NCBI RefSeq assembly: GCF_036169555.1
Contig: NZ_CP108032.1
Span: forward strand, 3,100,001 to 3,164,000
DNA: 64,000 nt
Reading direction: 5' to 3'
From: Streptomyces sp. NBC_00306
GTDB lineage: Bacteria; Actinomycetota; Actinomycetes; Streptomycetales; Streptomycetaceae
Shown here in pieces: positions 17,468 through 23,673 of this stretch. Below the pieces are notes generated by a model. It worked only from the letters and a program-made list of their open reading frames with translations. It did no database searches and had not been told where the DNA came from. The position numbers and the translations under genes were made by a program. Position 1 is the first letter of the stretch, and each line of letters opens with the position of its first letter.

Positions 17468-18385
17468 TCACACCTTGAGGTACTTGCGCAATGCGATGAA
17501 AGCGGCCATGGCAGGCATCAGCAGACCGATCGCAATCACCAGCGGGAGCTTGGTGACGACCGCGTCCCAGCCGATGAAATTGACCAGCTGCATCTTCTCG
17601 GACAGCGCCAGACCGTGGTCGATCAGGAAGTATCTGCCGACGAGCAGCATCAGCGAGGCGACCAGACCGCCCAACAGGCCCGCGAACGCGGCCTCCATGA
17701 TGAACGGCATCTGGATGTAGAAGCTGGACGCTCCCACCAGCCGCATGATCCCGGTCTCACGCCTACGGCTGAACGCCGACACACGCACGGTGTTGACGAT
17801 CAGCATCAGCGCAATCACCAGCATCAGCGCCATCACGAACAGTGCCGCTATGTTCATGCCGTTCATCAGGGAGAAGAGATTCTCCAGGATGTTGCGCTGG
17901 TCCTGGACGGACTGCACGCCGTCCCGGCCGGCGAAGGCGGTGGCGACCACCTTGTACTTCTCCGGGTCGTCCAGCTTGACCCGGAACGACTCCTGCATCT
18001 GGTCCGGCGTGATGGTGGACGCGATGGGAGTGTCGCCGTACTGGTCGCGGTAGTGCTTGTACGCCTCCTCGGCCGTCTCGTGATGGACCGAGTCGACCAC
18101 GTCCATCTTCTTGAGATCGCCCTCGATCTGCTGCTTCTGCTGTGCGGTGACCGCGCCCTTGGCGCACTTGGGCGACGTGGAGGCGTCGTTCTTGTTGCAC
18201 AGGAAGATGGAGACGTTGACCTTGTCGTACCAGAAGTCCTTCATGGTGCTGACCTGCTCGCGCATGAGCAGCGCGCCGCCGAAGAGGGCGAGCGACAGAG
18301 CCACGGAGACGATGACGGCGAAGGTCATGGTGAGATTGCGACGGAGACCTACGCCGATCTCCGACAGTACGAACTGGGCGCGCAT
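17468..18385 (-). CDS. ftsX: Cell-division ABC permease FtsX
   Basis: Membrane partner of FtsE in the complex that controls peptidoglycan hydrolases during division. The 305 residues show the FtsX layout: helix 1 (about 22-42), a large extracellular domain (about 45-185) containing two Cys residues (CNKND and SPKCAKG), then three helices within 190-300. It starts 25 bases after ftsE and ends before a terminator. The family assignment is secure. Confidence 0.97.
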   Translation of the reverse strand: MRAQFVLSEIGVGLRRNLTMTFAVIVSVALSLALFGGALLMREQVSTMKDFWYDKVNVSIFLCNKNDASTSPKCAKGAVTAQQKQQIEGDLKKMDVVDSVHHETAEEAYKHYRDQYGDTPIASTITPDQMQESFRVKLDDPEKYKVVATAFAGRDGVQSVQDQRNILENLFSLMNGMNIAALFVMALMLVIALMLIVNTVRVSAFSRRRETGIMRLVGASSFYIQMPFIMEAAFAGLLGGLVASLMLLVGRYFLIDHGLALSEKMQLVNFIGWDAVVTKLPLVIAIGLLMPAMAAFIALRKYLKV

Positions 18386-18410
18386 CGCGTGCGTTCAGCC
18401 TTTCCTTAGC

Positions 18411-19100
18411 TCAGTGCTGGTAGCCGTAGACGCCGCGTGCCTGGTCGCGTACGAGACGGCCCTTCTCGAGCTCGATCACACGCTTGCGCATCTGGTCGAC
18501 GATGTTCTGGTCGTGGGTCGCCATCACGACGGTCGTACCGGTCCTGTTGATCCGGTCCAGCAGCTTCATGATGCCGACGGACGTCTGCGGGTCGAGGTTG
18601 CCGGTCGGCTCGTCCGCGATCAGCAGCATGGGCCGGTTGACGAACGCCCGCGCGATCGCGACACGCTGCTGCTCACCGCCGGAGAGCTCACCGGGCATCC
18701 GGTCCTCCTTGCCGCCGAGTCCGACGAGGTCGAGGACCTGCGGCACGGCCTTGCGGATCTCACCGCGCGGCTTGCCGATGACCTCCTGCGCGAATGCCAC
18801 GTTCTCCGCGACGGTCTTGTTGGGCAGGAGACGGAAGTCCTGGAAGACGGTGCCCAGCTGGCGGCGCATGTGCGGCACCTTGAAGTTGGACAGCCGTGCC
18901 AGGTCCTTGCCGAGGACATGCACGAGCCCCTGGCTTGCACGCTCCTCGCGGAGGACCAGCCGCAGAAAGGTCGACTTGCCGGAACCGGAGGAACCCACCA
19001 GGAAGACGAACTCTCCCTTCTCGATCTCGAGGGAGACGTCACGCAGGGCGGGGCGGTTCTGCTTGGGGTAGCTCTTGGAGACGTTGTCGAATCGGATCAC
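18411..19100 (-). CDS. ftsE: Cell-division ABC ATPase FtsE
   Basis: 229-residue ATP-binding subunit of FtsEX. Motifs in order: Walker [10 protein letters not shown] (about 36-44), Q-loop FQDFRLLP, signature [15 protein letters not shown], Walker [13 protein letters not shown] and switch His in ATHD. FtsE converts ATP hydrolysis into a signal passed through FtsX to cell-wall hydrolases. It is the first gene of ftsE-ftsX. In streptomycetes prfB is normally close upstream; here the RiPP-like genes and an IS element intervene. Confidence 0.98.
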   Translation of the reverse strand: MIRFDNVSKSYPKQNRPALRDVSLEIEKGEFVFLVGSSGSGKSTFLRLVLREERASQGLVHVLGKDLARLSNFKVPHMRRQLGTVFQDFRLLPNKTVAENVAFAQEVIGKPRGEIRKAVPQVLDLVGLGGKEDRMPGELSGGEQQRVAIARAFVNRPMLLIADEPTGNLDPQTSVGIMKLLDRINRTGTTVVMATHDQNIVDQMRKRVIELEKGRLVRDQARGVYGYQH

Positions 19101-19256
19101 GGGTGCACCACGGTCGGCCGGGAGTAGGTGTGCGTGACACTACGCGAAGCGGGGTTGCGGGCGCAGTCAGCAGTCTGGGTTGCGTACTTTGTCACGTCAC
19201 GGTTGACGAAGGAACCGGTGGGGCGCGCCGAAAAGCGCCCGAGCTGGCATGGTGGT

Positions 19257-19278
19257 AGGGGAACAGTGTCGTTCCCCT
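19257..19278. promoter_or_regulatory. Dyad AGGGGAAC-N6-GTTCCCCT in the ftsE/zinc-ribbon spacer
   Basis: A perfect 8-base inverted repeat with 6-base centre, 71 bases before the start of the zinc-ribbon gene and 157 bases from ftsE. A second dyad GGGCGC-N8-GCGCCC lies at 19221-19240. The whole 249-base divergent spacer presumably holds both promoters; no clear -35/-10 pair stands out. Confidence 0.45.
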
Positions 19279-19349
19279 GTGCGTTGTCGGGAAAGAACTG
19301 TGCATACGGTCCGCGCCCGCGGCTCCGGCGCGCGGGAGGAGGAGAGCGC

Positions 19350-19544
19350 ATGACCTACGACCGATTGGTGTGCGCGAACTGCGCGGCCCCGGTGAATGAG
19401 GGCCGCTGCCCGGTGTGCCGGGCGAACCGCGAGCGACTCCAGCAGGAGGGACCGTTCGGCGGTCTGAGCCCGGTGGCGCTGCTGACGCTGCTGGTGGTGC
19501 TGATCGCGGCGCTGGCGCTGCTGGCCGCGCACCAGACCGCGTAG
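19350..19544 (+). CDS. Small zinc-ribbon single-pass membrane protein
   Basis: 64-residue protein with an N-terminal CxxC...CxxC module (CANCAAPVNEGRCPVC, about 8-23) likely to bind zinc, a short linker, and one C-terminal membrane helix (about 41-61). Function is unknown. GGAGGAGGAGAG precedes the ATG at 19350, and codon use is typical for a real gene. It is divergent from ftsE and converges with the surface-protein gene across a strong bidirectional terminator. Confidence 0.85.
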   Translation: MTYDRLVCANCAAPVNEGRCPVCRANRERLQQEGPFGGLSPVALLTLLVVLIAALALLAAHQTA

Positions 19545-19554
19545 GACGTACGCA

Positions 19555-19597
19555 AAAGGAGGGCCCGGGGCGCTGAGCGCGCCCCGGGCCCTCCTTT
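19555..19597. terminator. Bidirectional terminator
   Basis: A perfect 19-base stem (AAAGGAGGGCC... to ...GGCCCTCCTTT) with loop TGAGC. It has A residues on one side and T residues on the other, so it can terminate both the zinc-ribbon gene (+) and the surface-protein gene (-). Confidence 0.95.
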
Positions 19598-19627
19598 CTG
19601 TGTGCTGTGCGCTACGCGCCGTAATGC

Positions 19628-20260
19628 TTAGACGGCGGTGCGGTTGCTGCCCACGAGACGGGGGAGCATCCGGAAGCCGATACCACCGGCGATCATGGTG
19701 GCAGCACCGAGGAGCAGGAAGGTGGTCTCGGCGGCGCCGGTCTCCGCCAGCTCCTCCTTGGCCTGGCCCTGCTCGACCGGCTGGGAGCCGGCGTTGTCGG
19801 TGTCGGTGTTGTTGCCGTCGCCGTCGATGACACCACCGTCGGTGTCGGTGCCACCGGTGCCGCCCGGCGTGGTGGACTCGGACGGGTCAGGGTTCTCGGT
19901 CGGGTCCTCGGTCGGAGGCTCCTCGGTGGGAGGCTCCTCCGTCGGCGGCTCCTCGGTGGGAGGCTCCTCCGTCGGCGGCTCCTCGGTCGGAGGCTCCTCC
20001 GTCGGCGGCTCCTCGGTCGGAGGCTCCTCCGTCGGCGTCGGGTCCGGGATCACGGTCGGCAGGCCCGTCGGCTCCGGCGGGTTGAGACCCAGGCCGGCGT
20101 CGATGCCGTTCCGGTCAGCGTTGACCGAGGCGTCGAGGGGACCCACGTTGATGTCCACGCCGACGGCCGAGGCGGCGCCCGCGGCGGTCAGCGACGCGCC
20201 GGCGGCGATCACCGCGCCGGCGGCTATGCGCGCTACGCGGATCCGCGTCTTCTTCGTCAT
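19628..20260 (-). CDS. Sortase-anchored surface protein with TEEPP repeats
   Basis: 210-residue secreted wall protein. It has a signal peptide (to about 32), a short mature domain with [20 protein letters not shown], and a Pro/Glu/Thr stalk made of eight TEEPP pentapeptides. A Gly/Asp/Thr-rich spacer leads to the sorting signal LAETG followed by a hydrophobic helix and RMLPR basic tail. LAxTG motifs are recognised by class E sortases of actinobacteria; no sortase gene is in the window. The head domain has no recognised function. GGGGGTAG acts as ribosome-binding site before the ATG at 20260. Confidence 0.88.
   Translation of the reverse strand: MTKKTRIRVARIAAGAVIAAGASLTAAGAASAVGVDINVGPLDASVNADRNGIDAGLGLNPPEPTGLPTVIPDPTPTEEPPTEEPPTEEPPTEEPPTEEPPTEEPPTEEPPTEEPPTEDPTENPDPSESTTPGGTGGTDTDGGVIDGDGNNTDTDNAGSQPVEQGQAKEELAETGAAETTFLLLGAATMIAGGIGFRMLPRLVGSNRTAV
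19912..20036. repeat. About four 30-base tandem repeats encoding TEEPP
   Basis: CCTCGGTSGGAGGCTCCTCC-type units repeat with 15-base sub-periodicity inside the surface-protein gene. It is coding repeat, not CRISPR: units are contiguous, with no spacers. Copy number may vary between strains. Confidence 0.9.
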
Positions 20261-20608
20261 CTGGCTGCTACCCCCAGTAGCTAATCGTCAATGGAGCAGC
20301 GTCCGGGGCTGCGGCCGCAGAGGTATTGACGTCTCCCCCACATCACACGCGCCCCAGAGATACGCATGCCGAGCGTCACCCTTCCCACTTTTCGCGGACG
20401 CGTCAAGGTCGTTGCGCGTGCGATGTCCGGTATGCGGGAGGTTGCCTGACCTGCGCCGATGCAACTGTGACATAAAAGGGAACTGCCGCCCCGCAGAGGG
20501 TGGTTACCTTGTCGACAAAGCACTGTTCTGGCAGGCTCGCCGCTTGCGGTAGTGAACAACAACCACTCGATCGTGGGTAGTTGCGGCAGCTTGATCATCC
20601 CCTGCCAC
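20261..20608. other. 348-base intergenic region
   Basis: Separates the surface-protein gene from the methyltransferase gene (both minus). The sequence is less GC-rich than its surroundings (for example GTGACATAAAAGGGAACTGC at 20467-20486). On the minus strand TTGACG (about 20290) with TAGCAG 15 bases on could be the surface-protein promoter. TTGTCGACAA, a perfect 10-base palindrome, is at about 20510-20519. No gene, RNA or strong hairpin was found. It marks the left edge of the accessory segment. Confidence 0.4.
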
Positions 20609-21355
20609 TCACCCGTGGGTGTATCGGGCTACCGTGTACGCAGTTGGACCGGTGAGCCCCGCCTCTGTGCCGTCGCGCATGTCCAGGACTTCAAAGCCGG
20701 CACCCTCCACGTATCGATCCAGCTCGCGAGGGAACAGGACACGCCTGCGGATCTCGTCCAGCGCCTCGTCGCCCGAGGGGAGCACCCAGTGCCGGTGCGT
20801 GGTGTTGATCTGGGTCCGTAGGTCCCACTCATGTCGGATGGTGACCGTGGCGGGTCCCCAAGGGGTGTCAACCGTGGCGGCAATCGGCTCAGTCCAGGTG
20901 ATCGGGGCGACAGGGGAGCACAGCACAAGCAGCGTGCCCGGCAGGGCATGGGCCGCGAATGTGGCGAAGACCTGGCTGATCTCCTCGTTGTCGTGCACGT
21001 AGGCCAGGCTGTTGCCCATACAGGTCACCACGTCCATGCGCTTGCCGAGTCGTGTGGTGCGCATGTCCCCGGTGCGGATGTCCAGCCCCGGCCGGGCCTG
21101 GTGGGCGTAGTCGACAAGTCCGGGCTGGAGATCCACGCCGATGCACTCGAAGCGCTCGGCCAGGATCTCCAGATCCCGGCCGGTACCGCATCCGAAATCG
21201 ACCAGAGTCCGGGCGTCCGGCCGGTGCAGCTCGATCAGGGGCCGGCACATCCCGGCGCTTGCGCTGCCTGACTGCACCACGTCGTAAAGAGCCGGATCGC
21301 GGTACAAGAGGTTGGTGGCTTCCACGTACTCGGCTTCCGTGTCGGGGCTGGTCAC
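20609..21355 (-). CDS. Class I SAM-dependent methyltransferase (candidate RiPP tailoring enzyme)
   Basis: 248-residue Rossmann-fold methyltransferase with motif I DFGCGTGRD (about 53-61), acidic GVDLQPG strand-2 end, TGDM and the motif-IV region VVTCMGNSL. The GTG start at 21355 overlaps the stop of the asparagine-synthetase-like gene by four bases (GTGA), so the two are translationally coupled and probably work on the same substrate. The frame is open further upstream but only inside the neighbour. It might methylate the 39-residue peptide or a released product; small-molecule methylation is the alternative. Confidence 0.88.
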   Translation of the reverse strand: MTSPDTEAEYVEATNLLYRDPALYDVVQSGSASAGMCRPLIELHRPDARTLVDFGCGTGRDLEILAERFECIGVDLQPGLVDYAHQARPGLDIRTGDMRTTRLGKRMDVVTCMGNSLAYVHDNEEISQVFATFAAHALPGTLLVLCSPVAPITWTEPIAATVDTPWGPATVTIRHEWDLRTQINTTHRHWVLPSGDEALDEIRRRVLFPRELDRYVEGAGFEVLDMRDGTEAGLTGPTAYTVARYTHG

Positions 21356-22824
21356 ATGAGACTTCGCAGTCCGACCTCCAAGGCGAGCACATCGCACAGC
21401 AGGTCAGGGACGACCAAGGCGGCGTCGGCATCCTTGCCCGCCTGGATGAGAGCCTTGCCGTCAACGTAGCCGAGGTCCACCAGAACCGAATCCTGCAGCA
21501 TGTCGTCCAGCACGGGCAGGCCGTAGGAACGCAGGCCCTTCTCCAGGACGGCCAGGAAGTTCTCCGGCTCGGTCGGCGCCGCCACCCACTCGGGCAGGCC
21601 CGCCCGCCTGATCCGCTCACGGAACAACGCCTTGCCGCGCTTGTGCTCGCGCGGCAACTGCTCCATGAACCGCACAATCCACGGGTGCACCAACGGGCTC
21701 ACGGGCCAGATCCCGGCCCGGAGGAATCCGGGGTTGTGCATCCCGAACGACATCAGGGTCGGTACGGGCACTACCGGGATGGGGGCCATGTGCTCGTCCA
21801 CCTCAGCGAGCGCACGGACTGCTTTGGCTCCGAGCCACGGTACGGGTTCCGGCGTCGGCAGTTCGGCGAGTGTCCTGGAGTGGTGGGCGTTGACCTCGTC
21901 CCCTCCGCTGCCGGTGAACATCACCTCGCACCGCCGGGCGTCTGCCTGCTCCCGCACGACGTCGAACGCCTCCTGGTAGAAGGCTCCCGCCGGATCGTGC
22001 GGCTTGCCCAGGGCGCGTACGCCTCCGGGGCAGAAGGGTGGGTGCTGCATGGCGGGGGTGGCCGTGTCCAGGAAGCCGCAGTGCTCCACAAGGGCCCGGC
22101 GTCGCTCGTGTTGCTGCCTGCCGGTGCTTCCTCCCACCAGCAGGCCGAAACTGTGCACCTCGGGGAAGCAGGCCGCTTTCAGGGCCAGGGCGACGTTCCC
22201 GGAGTCCGCGCCGCCGGACAGCTCAAGACCCACGCATCCGGTGGCCGTCGGCGCCTGACGGATCACGTCGGTCAGCAACTCGTCCAGAGCCGCAAGAGGA
22301 TCAATGCCGGGCCGCAGCTTGCGCGGCTCAAGTACATGCTCGGCCGGCTCCGGGTAGTGGATGCTGAGCCCCGCGCTCGTGAACCTGGCCGACGCCCGTT
22401 CGGTGAGGCGGTAGACACCTTCGAACAGCGTCTCGCACGTGTAGCGGTGCTGCCTCGTCAGTGTTCGGGCTACCACGCGCGGCACCAAGCGGTCAGCCCG
22501 TAGATACGGTCGCAACACGGTCAGATCCCATGACGCGTGCAACTCGCCGTCCCTCTCTGTCAGGTAGAGCGGCGCTGTGCCGAGGACGCCTGCTGCCAGC
22601 CTGACCTCTCCGGGCCCCATGGTGATCGCGACGAAATCCGCCTCGTCCCCCTTGCACTCCTTCACACGGACCCGTACGCGCGGCGCCAGGTCGTCGTTGA
22701 CCTCCATGACCAACGTGGAGACGTTCACAGACTCGATCCAACTCTCGCCGTTGACCCAACGGCCCCCGTCCGTGCTCCACTTGGGCTCCTGGAGATCGAA
22801 CAGGCGCAGACGCATCGACAGCAT
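21352..22824 (-). CDS. Asparagine-synthetase-like ATP-dependent amide-forming enzyme (candidate RiPP macrocyclase)
   Basis: 490 residues. The C-terminal PP-loop synthetase domain has SGGADS (203-208) for ATP, GSGGDE (305-310) and a Lys-containing KALFRERI segment near 420 like the conserved Lys of beta-lactam synthetase and lasso cyclases. The N-terminal domain looks like a degenerate glutaminase domain and begins MLSMRL, without the catalytic Cys2 of true asparagine synthetases, so free glutamine hydrolysis is unlikely. This is the pattern of enzymes that adenylate a carboxylate and close an intramolecular amide. AAGGGA precedes the ATG. It lies 73 bases after the peptide gene and is coupled to the methyltransferase. 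Confidence 0.88.
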   Translation of the reverse strand: MLSMRLRLFDLQEPKWSTDGGRWVNGESWIESVNVSTLVMEVNDDLAPRVRVRVKECKGDEADFVAITMGPGEVRLAAGVLGTAPLYLTERDGELHASWDLTVLRPYLRADRLVPRVVARTLTRQHRYTCETLFEGVYRLTERASARFTSAGLSIHYPEPAEHVLEPRKLRPGIDPLAALDELLTDVIRQAPTATGCVGLELSGGADSGNVALALKAACFPEVHSFGLLVGGSTGRQQHERRRALVEHCGFLDTATPAMQHPPFCPGGVRALGKPHDPAGAFYQEAFDVVREQADARRCEVMFTGSGGDEVNAHHSRTLAELPTPEPVPWLGAKAVRALAEVDEHMAPIPVVPVPTLMSFGMHNPGFLRAGIWPVSPLVHPWIVRFMEQLPREHKRGKALFRERIRRAGLPEWVAAPTEPENFLAVLEKGLRSYGLPVLDDMLQDSVLVDLGYVDGKALIQAGKDADAALVVPDLLCDVLALEVGLRSLM

Positions 22825-22847
22825 GTCGTCCCTTTCCGATGTCGTGC

Positions 22848-22881
22848 GGCGGGGCGGGGCCGCGAACGGCCCCGCCCCGCC
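22848..22881 (-). terminator. Hairpin/attenuator between peptide gene and enzyme genes
   Basis: A perfect 15-base G/C stem (22848-22862 with 22867-22881) with tetraloop TTCG on the minus strand. It lies 16 bases after the peptide stop and 23 bases before the enzyme start. A partial terminator here would make the peptide message more abundant than the enzyme message, as commonly seen in RiPP operons. Confidence 0.88.
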
Positions 22882-22897
22882 TGGCGTCAGCCCTGGA

Positions 22898-23017
22898 TCA
22901 CTTGCTGCAGTGGTCGCCGTTGTTGTCGCCGCCGCCCGGCATCTTGTCGAGCAGCGCGGCCTCGACAGCCGGGACGCCGGTGATCAGGTCGCCGGTGAAC
23001 AGCTCGTCCACGTTCAT
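22898..23017 (-). CDS. 39-residue candidate RiPP precursor peptide
   Basis: Short gene too small for most gene callers. GGGAGAGAGCG precedes the ATG at 23017, and the TGA is at 22898-22900. The N-terminal part (MNVDELFTGDLITG) is acidic and helical like a leader. The C-terminal part is Gly/Asn/Asp-rich and ends PGGGDNNGDHCSK, with several carboxylates, one Lys and one Cys that could be joined or modified. It is followed by a strong hairpin, then by the asparagine-synthetase-like and methyltransferase genes. That is the order of a precursor followed by its modifying enzymes. No homologue is known to me, and the leader/core border cannot be set from sequence alone. Confidence 0.75.
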   Translation of the reverse strand: MNVDELFTGDLITGVPAVEAALLDKMPGGGDNNGDHCSK

Positions 23018-23045
23018 CGCTCTCTCCCTTACGGTTTTCAGTGGA

Positions 23046-23141
23046 CTCCGCGGCAGATGCTGCGGAGTTGGACCCGTCCGGCTGCCGGACCCTTGCGAAG
23101 AAGGCGGCCGGACGGGGTGCCCGCCGCTTCCGACGGCGGGC
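23046..23141 (-). other. Two hairpins upstream of the peptide gene
   Basis: CTCCGC...GCGGAG (23046-23067) and GCCCGCCG-N7-CGGCGGGC (23119-23141) lie between the small upstream genes and the peptide start. They could end the upstream transcript, so the peptide may have its own promoter near 23030-23110, or act as leader structures. No clear -10/-35 was seen. Confidence 0.5.
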
Positions 23142-23150
23142 CCTCCCTCA

Positions 23151-23300
23151 TCACAGGTGGGGAGCCTGGATGCGTGACGGGGAGGAGTCAGGTGGGTGTG
23201 GACGCGACGGCCACGCCCAGGACGAAGCCGCCCGTCCCGTGATGGTGATGAGCAGGAGGGGTCCGGCGCAGCGGCCGACGACTGCGGCCAGCCGGTTCAC
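23151..23300 (-). CDS. Possible 49-residue small hydrophobic protein
   Basis: Starts with GTG overlapping the previous stop by four bases (GTGA), which favours coupled translation. The first half is hydrophobic (VVGRCAGPLLLITITG) and could be one membrane helix; the second half is Pro/Ser-rich. Third-position GC is high only in the first half. It may be a real small protein or a chance frame. Confidence 0.35.
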   Translation of the reverse strand: MNRLAAVVGRCAGPLLLITITGRAASSWAWPSRPHPPDSSPSRIQAPHL

Positions 23301-23524
23301 AGCCGCTCTCCACGGCTGCGCTCGTTGACCTCGCGTACTGCTGCGCTCAGCCTCGCCGCCCCATCCTCAGGCGTGGAATCGCGGTGCTGCGGGCAGCGGC
23401 ACGGCGAGAACCGATTCGAACCGGGCGGCAGATCCGCTCCCTCGTAGGTGTCGATCCTCAACACCCCGTCCATGCCCCGCGCCTCGGTCATCCAGGCCAG
23501 GCAGGCCCGCGCTTCGCTTCTCAT
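23297..23524 (-). CDS. 75-residue Cys/His-containing protein of unknown function
   Basis: Codon use is typical of a real gene, and GAAAGG precedes the ATG at 23524. The protein has an N-terminal amphipathic stretch, then CRCPQH (about 43-48), a possible metal-binding or redox motif, and a charged C-terminal helix (LSAAVREVNERSRGERL). I recognise no family. It does not look like a PqqD-type leader-recognition domain. It is the first gene of the minus-strand accessory operon and is divergent from the HTH-TPR regulator. Confidence 0.65.
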   Translation of the reverse strand: MRSEARACLAWMTEARGMDGVLRIDTYEGADLPPGSNRFSPCRCPQHRDSTPEDGAARLSAAVREVNERSRGERL

Positions 23525-23553
23525 CCATCGGCCTTTCAGACGACGACTGCGGC

Positions 23554-23646
23554 GAGGTATCGCCGTTCTTCGCTACCTCTACGCAACCGCGTGACCACGC
23601 TCAGCGGTACCGTTGCCGCAGGACCAGGACTTGAAAGCCTTGAAAG
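23554..23646. promoter_or_regulatory. Divergent control region of the accessory operon
   Basis: The 149-base spacer between the 75-residue gene (-) and the HTH-TPR regulator (+) contains an inverted repeat GAGGTA-N14-TACCTC at 23554-23579 and a direct repeat TTGAAAG at 23631 and 23640. Both are plausible binding sites for the adjacent regulator. No convincing promoter hexamers were found. Confidence 0.5.
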
Positions 23647-23673
23647 TTCGCAATGGCACGGGGAGTTGAGTGC

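Noticed and set aside
19912..20036. Regular repeats that could suggest a CRISPR array
   Set aside because: Units are contiguous and coding (TEEPP), with no unique spacers and no cas genes.
20281..20598. A 105-codon minus-strand frame in the spacer before the surface-protein gene
   Set aside because: Poor codon bias, no ribosome-binding site, no recognisable protein features.
20609..23524. Ordinary lasso-peptide cluster
   Set aside because: No leader peptidase, RRE protein or dedicated ABC transporter, and the peptide lacks the leader Thr and ring-forming spacing; kept only as a wider RiPP candidate.
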